Notes: generated by a model not told the origin, from the sequence alone. Shown: positions 21,269-33,229, numbered from the stretch's first letter. The stretch is DNA of 64,000 nt from Dastarcus helophoroides (GCA_028583605.1 CM053337.1:22881764-22945763), one strand, 5' to 3'. Program-made: numbers and translations.

Positions 21269-22239
21269 TTTATTGTTAACATTCTATGAGTTATGGAAAC
21301 TGATAAGGGCCAACGCAAAAAAAATAGACTAGGTAATCGTGTGTCGTTGGCCTCGAGAATAATAATTATTTGTGGTAATTAAAATTGATCCAAATAGTCA
21401 TAATAAAAGTCGATCCTCGTTTATCTATTTGACGTAATAATCACTTTAAAACTTGGATTTATGGCACAAAATAAACAACATTTACTGCACTACAAATACA
21501 AAATGTCTTATCTTGATTTTATCGACTTTTAGAAAAGTGTGTCACGTGTTTTGCATTCGTGAACACTTTTCGCGTGCAAATTTCGTACATGAGCAACAAT
21601 TTGCTTGTGTCAGTTAACAAGCAACACATTTGCTTGTGTGATGAGTGTTTAAAGAAACAATTGAGACATCAAAGAATTTGTACTTTGTCAAATTGCATTT
21701 ACGTGTCTAAAAAGACTGACGCACGATGGAATGACGTCAATTATTGTCAGATCGAATTGTCGTTAAAAAAATTCAAGAACAATGCTCTTTTATCTTTTTC
21801 GATCCTGCGATTACATCTGGAGCACTTTTCCTTGTTAAAAAAATTTGCATTTGGGATTAGTACAACTGTGGAAAAGTATTACTATTTTTTTCCCATATAA
21901 TGACAAGCTGAAATTCAACTCGGTGGATCTTCTCTTGCCTGCCTTGATTCAAATCTCTAGATCACTTAAATTTCTTTTTTAACTAACATTATAATATTTT
22001 TTTTTGGACTGGTCTTTAGTTATCCTCAAAATTTCATATACAAGTCTTGTTCCTTGAACCCAAGAACAAGAAGAAGTTTCATGGACAATATTTGTGTATT
22101 AACATTATGATATTTTAAACTGTTTACATATTATTAAATTAATAACTAAAGCAAAACTTTTAGGTAACGTTAAAAATATTATTCAATAATTTTATGATAA
22201 TCCAATCAGTCTGTCTCTCTTTCAGTATTTTGAAAGTCT
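21269..22239. other. AT-rich sequence without a supported gene
   Basis: An open stretch at about 21,589-21,900 encodes about 103 residues from its first ATG, with a cysteine cluster HICLCDECLKKQLRHQRIC, but no family is recognised and there is no splice or promoter support. I treat it as unproven. Confidence 0.3.
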
Positions 22240-22299
22240 TCTAAACGTTGCCCTCGGAGTATTTGTCGAATTCAAGTTGGTTATAACAAACTGATGTAG

Positions 22300-22605
22300 T
22301 ATTTTTTGGTGGAATGGACTGGTCCATGGTTATCTTCAAAAACTGAAATACAAATCTTGTCTCCTGAAACCAAGAAAGATTAGAAAACACAACAAAGGTT
22401 GCTCTAATGCGTTTCGATAGCCAAGCTATCATCTTCAGAGAGATACTCAATCGACAACAGAGGTTGCTCTAATGCGTTTCGATAGCCAAGCTATCATCTT
22501 CAGAGAGATACTCAATCGAAACGCATTAGAGCAACCTCTGTTGTGTTTTTTAATCTTTCTTGGTTTTAGGGGACAAGATTTCTATTCCAATTTTTGATGT
22601 AGTAG
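22300..22605. repeat. Palindromic (fold-back) repeat with hammerhead-like core, copy 1
   Basis: Left arm: GGTGGAATGGACTGGTCC, CTTGTCTCCTGAAACC, AACACAACAAAGGTTGCTC; right arm is its complement ending CTTGGTTTTAGGGGACAAG. The centre is TTTCGATAGCCAAGC-TATCATCTTCAG. An internal tandem duplication repeats the TTTCGATAGCC...GATACTCAATCG segment at 22,411-22,455 and 22,470-22,520. On the minus strand the centre reads CTGAAGA, a GATAGC/GCTATC hairpin, then GAAAC. No coding content. Confidence 0.8.
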
Positions 22606-22619
22606 ATTGAAAATTGTGC

Positions 22620-22690
22620 GATCGGTGACAGGGGAACGTATTGGCATTATTTACTGAGTTACAGAGCATCAGTGCTCTGAAAAGTAGTAA
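22620..22690. repeat. SINE-related tail segment
   Basis: TATTGGCATTATTTACTG followed by ACAGAGCATCAGTGCTCTGA and AGTAGTAAGAAATGG matches, on this strand, the body of the SINE at 32,690-32,972. The same segment recurs near 22,960-23,005 and 24,595-24,650, always next to the palindromic repeats, so the two are amplified as one unit. Confidence 0.6.
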
Positions 22691-22696
22691 GAAATG

Positions 22697-22920
22697 GTAA
22701 TTTTGGTGGAACGGACTGGTCCTTCAAAAATTTAAATAGAAATCTTGTCTCCTGAAACCAAGAAAGATTAAAAAACGCAACAAAGGTTGCTCTAATGCGT
22801 TTCGATAGCCAAGCTATCATCTTCAGAGAGATACTCAATCGAAACGCATTACAGCAACCTCTGTTGTATTTTTTAATTTTTCTTGGTTTCAGGGGACAAG
22901 ATTTCTATTTCAATGTTTGA
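22697..22920. repeat. Palindromic repeat with hammerhead-like core, copy 2
   Basis: Same arms as copy 1 (GGTGGAACGGACTGGTCC left, TTGGTTTCAGGGGACAAG right) with the GATAGC/GCTATC core near 22,800-22,830. Nearly identical to copy 1, so the pair is a local duplication. Confidence 0.8.
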
Positions 22921-23006
22921 TGTAGTAGATTGAAAATTGTGCGATCGGTGACCGGGGAGCGTATTGGCATTATTTACTGTGATACAGAGCATAAGCGCTC
23001 TGAAAC

Positions 23007-24301
23007 TAGGGCTTACAATACCGGGATTCCGGGATCCCGAATACCGGAATCCCGGACGATTTTTGTCCGTTATTAAAAACCGGTATTTATGTAAAAATAC
23101 CGGTATTTTGGTATTACATTAGTTGATAAAATTTGAATTTATGCACAATATAAATCTAATTTAAAATAATATTAATTAATTACAAGAAATCTTTTTTGAA
23201 GGTAAACAAACAATTTCATTGTATTAAAATCTATATCAGGCACATTTATTACACATACCGAGCCGAGTATGGCACCATTTGATTATGTTAGATACTCTTT
23301 CCCAGCAAAAATCTGCAATTGCATTAGAATTATTGGAAGCATTAAAATCTCGAATTTTACTGAGACGAACTGAATTATCACAAATACTTCTGTATCTGCA
23401 AAAGGGCTCACAAGATGTTGGAGAAATATTTAAACGCTTATCCAAATTTACAATCATTAAAAAAAAATGTAAGCTTAACTAAACGGCTTACACATGAAAA
23501 TCTAGAAGATACAGAAGATATGGAAGTTGTGCAAGAAACATCCCTTCCAATATCTTCCCAAATTAGTAATGAAACAGTATTAGAATCTGACAAGGTAAAC
23601 GTAAACGCATTAAAGAAAAAACTACAGGCAGCAATAGACGAAACACTAAATACTTCATCCGTGCCTGCGTTTAAAAAAAAACCAGGTCTGGAACAAAAAA
23701 TAAAAGATGAAATTACTTTTTTTTGAAAAAACAGGAACAAAAGGAACGTATTTACAAAATGTGTATGATTTCTTAATGACAATAGTGCCGACAAGTGTAG
23801 AATCAGAAAGAGCTTTTTCGGTGGCTGGTAATATTTGTACGAAAATTCGGTCCTCGCTTGATGATGAAACGATTGATTGTTTATGTTTTTTAAGAGCATA
23901 CTTTATTAAACAAAAGGCAAGTTATTAATATTATTTCATAAATACTTTCAATTTAATTATATTTTTTACTTCTTTAATTATATAATGCCAAACGAGCCTA
24001 TTATATGTAAAATGTAACATAGAATTTAATATGTACTTTTATTTTTACTTGTACGTTTTTTTTATCTATCTATTCCTACTCTCTATGAAATAAAATAAAT
24101 AATATCTACTCATTTCAAAACAATATTTATTGGATTTCATATATTATTTGTTAACAAGTCAATATAACAACTGAGGTAGGTAAAAATATAACTAGTAAAT
24201 TTTTTATTAATAATACCGGTTTTAATACCGGTATCCCGATATTTCAAATTTCAAATATCAAATACCGGTATTCAGATTTTGGTTCGGTATTGTAAGCCCT
24301 A
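23007..24301 (+). mobile_element. hAT transposon, internally deleted, with perfect 8-bp duplication
   Basis: Termini TAGGGCTTACAATACCG and CGGTATTGTAAGCCCTA are 17-bp perfect inverted repeats, flanked by TCTGAAAC (22,999-23,006 and 24,302-24,309). Subterminal regions are packed with ATACCGGTATT palindromes, likely transposase-binding sites. At 1.3 kb it retains only the 3' part of a transposase gene and has been mobilised or deleted. It inserted between two copies of the palindromic repeat. Confidence 0.93.
23231..23928 (+). pseudogene. hAT transposase C-terminal remnant
   Basis: Three consecutive frames cover the C-terminal part. 23,279-23,440: KSAIALELLEALKSRILLRR, the helical region before the dimerisation domain. 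23,415-23,726: a charged linker (ENLEDTEDMEVVQE). 23,707-23,928: VPTSVESERAFSVAGNIC then LDDETIDCLCFLRAYF, the hATC dimerisation domain (family form SERxFSxAG). Two frameshifts, at about 23,440 and 23,715 (the second in a TTTTTT run), plus loss of the BED finger and the DDE core, make it non-functional. Confidence 0.88.
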
Positions 24302-24329
24302 TCTGAAACGTAGTAAAAATGGTAATTTT

Positions 24330-24560
24330 GGTGGAGCGGACTGGTCCTTCGTTATCTTCAAAAATTGAAATAGAAATCTTGTTCCCTGAAACCAAGAAAA
24401 ATTAAAAAACACAACAAAGGTTGCTCTAATGCGTTTCGATAGCCAAACTATCATCTTCAGAGAGATACTCAATCGAAACGCGCAAGAGCAACCTTTGTTG
24501 TGTTTTTTAATCTTTTTGGTGTCAGGGGACAAGATTTCTATTTTAATTTTTGATGTAGTA
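24330..24560. repeat. Palindromic repeat with hammerhead-like core, copy 3
   Basis: Left arm from GGTGGAGCGGACTGGTCC; centre GATAGCCAAACTATC; right arm AACCTTTGTTGTG to GGGGACAAG. Contains the CTGAAGA ... GAAAC order on the minus strand, with a mismatch-bearing stem. Confidence 0.75.
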
Positions 24561-24654
24561 GATTCAAAATTATGTGATCGGTGACCGGAGAGCACATTGG
24601 CATTATTTACTATGATACAGAGTATCAGTTCTTTGAAACGTAGTAAAAAATGGT

Positions 24655-24865
24655 AATTTTGGTGGAACGGACTGGTCCTCGGTTATCTTTAAAAATTGAA
24701 ATACAAAACTTATCCCCTGAAACCAAAAAAGATTAAAAACTTACAACAAAGGTTGATCTAACGCATTTCGATAACCAATCATATCATCTTCAGACAGATA
24801 CTAGTATCTCTCTTCAGAGAACGAGGTTTCAGAGGACAAGATTTGTATTTCAATTTTTTTAGAAA
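24655..24865. repeat. Palindromic repeat, copy 4, decayed centre
   Basis: Starts GGTGGAACGGACTGGTCC and ends TTTCAGAGGACAAG; the centre (ACGCATTTCGATAACCAATC) is mutated and the stem no longer pairs well. Confidence 0.65.
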
Positions 24866-24869
24866 TGGT

Positions 24870-26895
24870 AAGTAAGAATTGTTAAAATGATAATGGCATT
24901 CTTTATTGGGACACAGACCTTTAATGAGCATGAGAATTCAATTTTTATGAAAATTACGAATTATTTCCGAAAATTTTAATATTTTCAAAACTCTCACTTT
25001 CTAAAATTTTGACATTTGATTGAAATTTTGACATTTCAAAATTTACGTTATTTCTAAATATTGACCTTTTTGTAAAAATCCTAAATCCATTTTAAATTTT
25101 CGATTTTCGCCTTTTTATCGGAATTTTGACTGTTATAAATATCGATTTATTTTTAAAAAAATTGACATTCAAAATGACCACATTTTATCAAGATCTCATT
25201 TTTATCAACATTTCGATTTTTTTCTCAAAATTGTGACCTCAATTTTTTTTTCTCGAATTTTTTTGTAAATTTAACTTAAAAAAATCGACATTTCAAAATT
25301 TTTGAATATTTAAACAGAGAATTTTCACTTTTTTGTACATTTTGGCTAGCTCGAAATTTACTTTTTACAGTTGCTGACCCAAAAAACGCTATTTTTTAAT
25401 TTCGACTTTTCTATACGTTATTAACTTTTGTTTTTGGAAAATTCGGCGTTTTCTCAAAAGTTTGACGGTCACAATTTGAGCGTTTCTTAAATTTAAACTT
25501 TTTCTGAAAATTTTGACTTTTAGAAAATGTCATTTTAAAAGAACCACTTGTATTTTCAAAATTTTAATAAAATAAATTCTCCAACGTCGAATTTTTAGAA
25601 AAAATTTTGAAATCAAAGTCGAAATTTTGAGAAAACGAAATTTAACATTCTAGAAGGAAAAGACGAAATTTTGACTTGAAATTTAAAGAAGAAAAACGAT
25701 GTTTTAAGATCTTTTAGTGGGTTATGAAGGGGAAGCATAAAAGTAACATGAGTCATGATGAAAAAAGTTTGGGAAACGCTGCAGTAGACAATGAAGCCTA
25801 CGTATTTACGTAAATGGTCGACAAAGTCTACTCTGATTCAAAGCACCTATTTTTCCAAGACATAATGGGGTTACCCTTTGCGGATAGATTAAATTTAAAA
25901 AAAAAGGACATTCATCTCTTATAGTATCTCTCTGAAGATGATAGCTTGGCTATCGAGGCACGTTAGAGCAACCTTTGTTGTGTTTGTTTAATTTTGTTTG
26001 GTTTCAGGGCACAAGATTTGTATTTCAATTTTTTAAGCAGTATTAATTGTTGAAATATTTGACTCTCAAGTCGATAATAAAGTCGATATTTCTTCTTCCA
26101 AATTTTGAGATTATGAAGTTGAAACTTCCAGAAAAAATCAGAATTTTTGGTTGAATTTGGATTGCTTAGATATTTTGATTTTAAAACAAATATTTCGACA
26201 TAAAATTTTAGACGGGTTTAAAAATGAACTAATTTTTTTATTAAAACCTCGACTTTTATAAATTGAAATTTTTAAAGATTTGTGTTTCAATTTTCCCTTT
26301 CACCAAAAAAATATGTTTTTATAATACTGAAAAATAATAGCAAATCCTATGAAATATTTCAAAAATTCAGTTGAACTGACTTTTATAATACATCATTGAA
26401 ATGTATGCAAATATTTCATTTTTTTTCCTAAATTATTCAATTTTCTTTGAATATTTAAATTTTTTTAATATTTCCATCGACTGCAAATTTGAACCTTTTT
26501 TAAAATCGTTATTTTTTTAATATTGACTGACTGAAAACCTTGAACATTTTAAAAGTTTTGACTTTATAAAAAATATCCAACTTTTTTGAAGAATTCCTCA
26601 TGTTTGAAAATTTCGCATTAAAAAAAAACGATTTTGTAGAAAATTTCAGCATGTTTAGTTTTTTTTTTACAAATTGCGACATTTAAAAATTGTCTTTATT
26701 TTTCAAAATTTACACTTTTTAAAATTTTTATTCTTCAAAATGTTGGCCTTATGTATACATTTTGCTTATTTTATTATTATATATTATTTATTTATTTATT
26801 ATTATACTTATTTCACAAATTTGACCTTTACGCACATTTTTGACTTATTTTGAAAATCTTCAGATTTTTTAAAATATATGGTTTTTTGAAAATTT
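24870..26895. repeat. Degenerate AT-rich motif block, T-rich strand up
   Basis: Long run of TTTTGACATTT, AATTTCGACTTTTT and AAAATTTT words without coding content. It includes a partial palindromic-repeat arm at about 25,925-26,030 in plus orientation (CTGAAGA, GATAGCTTGGCTATC, then GAGGC in place of GAAAC). Compared with 16,600-19,440 the motif is on the opposite strand. Confidence 0.65.
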
Positions 26896-26899
26896 TATT

Positions 26900-27590
26900 T
26901 TATTTATTTTGAACATTTTGACTTTTTGTCCGAAGTTTAAGTTTTATTTTGAAAATTCGTGTTATTTTCCAAATTTTGTCCTTTGTTTTATTTTATTTTA
27001 TTTATTTTGATCATTTCTACTTTTTCTCTAAAGTTTACGTTTTAGTTTTGAAAAATTCGTTTTATTTTTTAAATTTCGTACTTTGTCTTATTTTATTTTA
27101 TTTATTTTGATCATTTTGACTGTTTCTCTAAAGTTTAGGTTTTTTTTTAAAAATTCGTGTTATTTTCCAAATGTTATACTTTGTCTTATTTTATTTTATT
27201 TATTTTGATCATTTTGACTTTTTCTCCGAATTTTAGGTTTTATTTTTAAAAATTTCGTGTTATTTTCCAACTTTTGTACTTTGTCTTATTTTATCTAACT
27301 TATTTTGATTATTTTGACTTTTTCCCTAAGGTTTGCGTTTTATTTTTAAAAAAATCGTGTTATTTTTCAAATTTTGTACTTTGTCTTATTTTATTTTATG
27401 TATTTTGATCACTTTGACTTTTTCTCTAAAATTTACGTTTTATTTTTTAGAAATTCGTGTTATTTTCCAAATTTCGTACTTTGTCTTATTTTATTTTATT
27501 TATTTTGATCATTTTGACGTTTTCTCTAAAGTTTACGTTTTATTTTTAAAAAATTTGTGGTATTTTCGAAATTTCGTACTCTGACTTAAA
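26900..27590. repeat. ~100-bp tandem repeat, about seven units
   Basis: Units each contain GTACTTTGTCTTATTTTATT, TTATTTTGATCATTTTGACT, TTCTCTAAAGTTTACGTTT and a TTCGTGTTATTTTCCAAAT segment. GTACTTTGTCTTATTTTA-type starts recur near 26,976, 27,075, 27,173, 27,273, 27,373, 27,473 and 27,573. The open frame at 27,333-27,584 encodes repeated YFILCILITL-like text and is a shadow of the repeat. Confidence 0.88.
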
Positions 27591-27664
27591 ATTTCAACAT
27601 TGTAATTGAAAATCTTCTGTTTCTTTAATAAATATTGAAATATTTTGAAAAGGTGGGCTTTTTT

Positions 27665-30600
27665 AAATAATTCTGTTTTTTCTAGAAATCATGACATCTG
27701 GACATTGTTTTTGCTTGGTTCTGAAGAACTCGATTATGAAAATTACTCTTTTTTTTAAATATACACTTTCTGAAAACTAATTTTTTGAAAATTTTGAGAT
27801 TTCAATATTTCAATTATTTCTAAATTGTGATTTTTTATTGAAATTTTAATCTTTGATTTTTGATCGATTTATCAGAAAAATTCGACACTTGAAAATTTTC
27901 ACTTTTTCAAGTTCCCATTTTTATCAAAAATTGAAATACAAATCTTGTTCCCTGAAACCAAGAAAGATTTAAAAACACAACAAAGATTGCTCTAAAGCGT
28001 TTCTTCGTTTCTGGGAACGAGATTTGTATTTCAATTTTTGAAGATAACCAGGGATCAGTGGGTTCCACCAAAAAAAAGCATTTTTATCAACATTTTGGAA
28101 TTTTCTCAACATTTTGACTTTAGATTTTCTACTGTTTCTTAAAATTATGACTTATTTTTTAAATTTAACCTAAAGAAGATCGACGTTTAAAAATCCAGGT
28201 TAACATTTTTTGCACATTTTGGTTCTTGACAAAATTACTTTTTGCAATTTATAACTCAAAAATATCTAGTTGTATTAATCTCGACTTTTTTATACGTTAT
28301 TAATTTGGAAATTTCAGGTTTTTTACAAATGTCGATTCTTTCACAATTTCAACGATTTTTAGATTGCCACTTTTTCTGAAAATATTGGCATTTCAAAATA
28401 TTTTCTTTTATTTCGAAAATTTTCACTATTTTCAAAATTTCTACTTTTTTTCAAAATTTTAAGTTATTTTAAATATTTTTTATTAATATTTCGACTTTTT
28501 TAAAAGTATGTTACCACTTTATTTTGAAACTTTGACTTCCTTTGAAAAGTAGATATTAATTTTTTGAAAATTTCAATTTTTCAATTTTTTCTCAAAATTG
28601 GAGCACAGAAACTAAAAATTAAAGATTTGAATTTAAAGTTTTGATAAGAATCGAAATATTGGTGTCACAATAAAAAAAGCAAAAATTTCAGCTTTAAACT
28701 GATATTTTGAAATTTGCATCGACTTTTTTTATTTAAAATGGAAATTCTGAGAAAAATGATAAAATATTTTACAATTACAGAATTATTTCAATTCTGTTTT
28801 TTCTAGAAATGATGCCTTTTTGGACATTGTTTTTACTTGTTTCCGAAGAATTCTATTTTTATGAAAATTACGACTCTTTTGTTTAAAAATATCCACTTCC
28901 TGAAAACTAATTTATTGAAAATTTCGACATTTCAAAATTCCAATTATTTCTAAATTGTGATTTTCTGATAAAATTTTGATCTTTGATTTTTGATCGATTT
29001 ATCACAAAAATTCGACAATTAAAAAATTCAACTTTTTCAAGTTCCCATTTTTACCAAAAATTGAAATTCAAATCTTGTCCCCTGAAACCAAGAAAAATGA
29101 AAAAAAAACAAATAAAATTGTTCTGACGCGTTTCTTGGTTTCAGGGGACAAGATTTGTATTTCAATTTTTGAAAATAATCAAGGACCAGTCCGTTCCACC
29201 AAACAAAACCATTTTTATCAACATTTCGGAATTTTCTCAAAATTTTGACTGTAGATTTTCCACTGTTTCTCGAAATTTTGACTTATTTCTTAAATTTAAC
29301 CTAAAAAAGATCGACATTTAAAAATCCAGGTTAAGGATTTTAACATTTTTTGCACATTTTGGCTTGTGACAAAGTTACTTTTTGCAATTTGCGACTTAAA
29401 AATATCTACCTTCAATAATCTCGACTTTTTTGTACCTTATTAATTTGGAAATTTCAGGTTTTTTAAAAATGTCGTTTCTTTTAGAATTTTAAAGTCTTTA
29501 AATGCCACTTTTTCTGAAAATTTCGACATTCCAAAATATTTACTTTTATTTCGAAAATTTCCACTATTTTCAAAACTTCTACTCTTTTTCAAACTTTTAA
29601 CTTATTTAAAATATTTTTTTAATTAAAATTTCGACTTTTTTAAAAGTATGATACCACTTTATTTCGAAACTTTGACTTTCTTTAAAAAGTAGATATACAT
29701 TTTTTGAAAATTTCAAATTAAAATTTTTTTCTTAAAATTGGAACACACAGAAACTAAAAATTAAAGATTTAAATTTGGAGTTTTGATAAGAAACGAAATA
29801 TTGTAGTCACAATAAAAAAGCGAAAATTCCAGGTTTAAGCTAATATTTGCAAATTTACATCGACTTTTTTATTTAAAATGGAAATTTTGAGAAAAATGAT
29901 GAAATATTTTACAATTACAGAATTATTTCAATTCTGTTTCTTCTAGAAATGATGACTTTTTGGACATTGTTTTTACTTTTTATTTGTTTCCAAAGAATTA
30001 TATTTTTATGAAAATTACGACTCTTTTTTTAAAAATATCCACTTCTTGAAAACTAATTTATTGAAAATTTCGAAATTTTAAAATTCCTATTATTTCTAAA
30101 TTGTGATTTTTTGTTGAAATTTTGATTTTTGATCGATTTATCACAACAATTCGACACTTGAAAATTTTCACTTTTTCAAGTTCCCATTTTATCAAAAATT
30201 GAAATACAAATCTTGTTCCGTGAAACCAAGAAAGAAGTAAAAACACAACAAAGATTGCCCTAAAGCGTTTCTTTGTTTCTGGGAACAAGATTTGTGTTTC
30301 AATTTTTGAATATAACCAAGGATTAGTCCGTTCCACAAAAAAAAAATATTTTTATCAACATTTCGAAATTTTCTCAAAGTTTTGACGTTAGATTTTCTAC
30401 TGTGTCTCGAAATTTTGACTTATTTTTTAAATTTAACCTAAAAAATATCAACATTTAAAAATCCAGGCTAAGGATTTTAAAATTTTTTGCACATTTATTT
30501 TATTTTTGCAATTTATAACTCAAAAATATCTACTTGTATTAATCTCGACTTTTTTGTACATTAATTTGGAAATTTCAGGTTTTATTTAAAAATGTCGTTT

Positions 30601-31020
30601 CTTTTAGAATTTTAACGATTTTTAAATTGCCACTTTTTCTAAAAATGTTGGCATTTCAAAATATTTACTTTTATTTCGAAAATTTCCTCTATTTTCAAAA
30701 TTGCAACCCTTTTTCAATATTTTAACTTATTTTAAATATTTTTTTATTAGAACTTCGACTTTTTTAAAAGTATGATACCACTTTATTTCAAAACTTTTAA
30801 AAAAAATTAATTTTTTGAAAATTTCAAATTTTCAAATTTTTACCAAAACTGAAACACACAGAAACTAAAAATTAAAGATTTAAATTTGGAGTTTTGATAA
30901 GAATCGAAATATTGGAGTCACAACAAAAAAAAGCGAAAATTTCAGGTTTAAGGTGGTATTTTGAAATTTACATCGACTTTTTTATTTAAAATGGTAATTT
31001 TGAGAAAAATGGTAAAATAT
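27665..31020. repeat. ~1.13-kb tandem repeat, three units, each with an embedded palindrome
   Basis: Marker TTCTAGAAATGATG..TTTTTGGACATTGTTTTTAC recurs at about 27,680, 28,800 and 29,940 (spacing about 1,125 and 1,140 bp). Each unit carries a shortened palindromic repeat (ACAAATCTTGTTCCCTGAAA ... TTTCTGGGAACAAGATTTG) at about 27,930-28,070, 29,050-29,200 and 30,195-30,340, followed by CACATTTTGGC and CTTTTGATAAG-type landmarks in the same order. Units are mostly collinear with scattered indels. Open frames at 29,037-29,240 and 30,058-30,377 are shadows of the palindrome. Confidence 0.88.
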
Positions 31021-31149
31021 TTCAAAAAGAAACCCAATCATTATTTTTGATTTCTAAATTTTAAAAAATATCTATTTTAAAAACGATATCTTATGCTTAC
31101 AAAATTCTCAATTTTTATTAAAAGTTTATAAATAATCAATATCAATGCT

Positions 31150-32560
31150 AAAAAAAATTCTAGCCTAAATTGGTTGTAAGACAAAAACGAGTTTAAATTT
31201 AGACCAGAAATATAGAGAAAAAAACCAATAAACAATTGTGTTGAAAAAAATAAAAATGAAAATAAAATGTTGCTTTAATTAACAAGAAATCGGAAAAACC
31301 TTACAATTTTTAAAGTCAAAATCTTTACAAAAAACCCAAAAAAAAAATCAAAATTTTAGGTTAAACATAAGTTGGGAATTTTTGAAATAGCTTTACTATT
31401 TCATAATTCCTCTCCAAAGTTTGATCAACAATCTACATTTTTTTTGTGAAATTTTGACTTTGAAGTTTAAGCGAAAGTTTAAAAAAAAACTCTCTGTTTT
31501 ACCGTCGACTGTTTAGAATAATCTTAAAAATTAAATGTATTCGAAAAAGTTTCAAAAAAGTATCGAAATTTCAAGATAAACTCAGCATGGTGAAAAAGCT
31601 CAGTTTTAAGATTAAAGAGAAATAGGTCGAACTTTGAAACTTCTCCCCAGAAGTACAGAAAAAAATAAACGTTTGTGTTGAAAAAAATGAAAATTAAAGG
31701 AAAATTTAGCTTTAATTAACAGAAAATCTGAAAAACCTTACGATTTCTAAAGTTAAAATCTTTGCAAAAAAAGCCAAAACACAAAAAAAGGTTTAGGTTA
31801 AATCAAAAAAATTGAAAGTTTAAGTTGGGAATTTTTGAAATAGTTTTACTATGGTTCCTCTCAAAATTTAACCAACAATCTACATTTTTCTGTGAAATTT
31901 TGACTTTGAAATTTAGCCGAAAGTTTTAGAAAAAAATTCTCTATTTTACCGTCGACTATTTAGAATACTCTTAGAAATTAAATATATTCGAAAAAGTTTC
32001 AAAAAAGTATCGAAATTTCAAGATAAACTCAGCATGGTGGAAAAGCTCAGTTTTAAGATTAAAGAGGAATAGGTCGAACTTTGGAACTTCTCCCCAGAAG
32101 TACAGAAAAAAAATAAACGTTTGTGTTGGAAAAAATAAAAATAAAAGGAAAATTTAACTTTAATTAACAGAAAATCTTACGATTTCTAAAGTCAAAATCT
32201 TTGCAAAAAAGCCAAAACACAAAAAAAGGTTTAGGTTTAGGATAAACACAAAAAATTGAAAGTTTAAGTTGGGAATTTTTGAAATAGCTTTACTATTTCA
32301 CGGTTCCTTTCAAAAGTTTGACCAACAATTTTAAGCACAAATTTTAGAAAAAAATTCTCTATTTTAACGTCGATTGTTTAGCATAATCTTAAAAATTAAA
32401 TGTATTCTAAAAAATTTCAAAAAAATATTGAAATTTTAAGAGAAACTCAGCATGGTAAAAAACTTAGTTTTAAGATTAAAGAAAACTTTGAAATCAATTC
32501 GGGATTTCGATGTAAAATTTTTGGATCAAATTTTGAGAAAAGATAAGGCGAAGTAGAAAG
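31150..32560. repeat. ~450-bp tandem repeat, about three units
   Basis: The landmark AAACTCAGCATGGTGAAAAA recurs at about 31,580, 32,025 and 32,445, and GCTTTAATTAACA at about 31,275, 31,710 and 32,155. In between are TTCTCCCCAGAAGTACAG and AAACCTTACGATTTCTAAAG. Units 1 and 2 are very similar; the third is shortened. There is no coding content. Confidence 0.85.
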
Positions 32561-32689
32561 AAAAGGCGAAATTTTGACTTCTAACTTCACAATGTGGTCG
32601 ATATTTTTAGAAAAAAAAAGAAGTTTTAAGATGATTAAAAAATCTGGTAGGTCACGAAGTAGAAGCATAAAAATAACTGGGGCAAAAAA

Positions 32690-32972
32690 AATTTGGGAAA
32701 CCTTGGTCTACTACTCTGGGTCCTAGTAGAGAATGTCATTACCATTTTAGCATTTCTTACTACGTTTCAGAGCACAGATGCTCTGTTTGGGAAACCTTCG
32801 TCTACTGCTCTGTGTCCTAGTAAAGAATGTCATTATCATTTTAGCATTTCTTACTACGTTTCAGAGCACTGATGCTCTGTATCATAATAAACAATGCGAA
32901 TACGCGACCAGGGATCGAACCTGGGATCTTCACGTGAGAGGCAGACTCTTTTACCACAGAACTATTGCCCCA
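32690..32972 (-). mobile_element. tRNA-derived SINE
   Basis: On the minus strand the head (32,972 to about 32,903) is tRNA-like: GGGGCAATAGTTCTGTGGTA (box A, TGGTAAAAGAG), then GGTTCGATCCCTGG (box B, perfect match to GGTTCGANNCC). The body follows (CGTATTCGCATTGTTTATTA, ACAGAGCATCAGTGCTCTGA), then a tandem of two ~107-bp tail units (AATGCTAAAATG, ACATTCTTTACTAGGACACA, GGTTTCCCAAA). Pieces of the body sit next to the palindromic repeats at 22,620-24,650. The tRNA acceptor and anticodon stems do not pair well, so this is not a functional tRNA gene. Confidence 0.82.
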
Positions 32973-33229
32973 CCACTACTTTCAATTTTCCTTATTCACT
33001 TCACGTATCCTACTCTCGGTATCTCCTACACTGACGACACCAAATAAAGTCAAAAAAGAACTTATATTGAAATCTGAATCTGATAAATATTCCGCATTAT
33101 GTTATACTGGGACACTTTATAATGAAATGGTAACCTGAAAATTCTAAAACTAGAAAAGCATGACAATTCATCAACATGTCAAAGAGGATAAAACGATTGA
33201 CCTAATTACCTATTTGTATTGCTTTCTAG

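Noticed and set aside
21559..21900. 113-codon open frame with a cysteine cluster as a gene
   Set aside because: It starts only with a GTG; from the first ATG about 103 codons remain, with no recognised domain, splice signal or conservation evidence. A frame of this size can occur by chance.
27333..27584. Hydrophobic 83-codon frame as a membrane protein
   Set aside because: It lies wholly inside a ~100-bp tandem repeat and encodes the repeat three times over. Its hydrophobicity follows from T-rich codons.
32901..32972. A functional tRNA gene on the minus strand
   Set aside because: Boxes A and B are present, but the anticodon stem and acceptor stem do not pair and the sequence continues into a repeated SINE body and tail.
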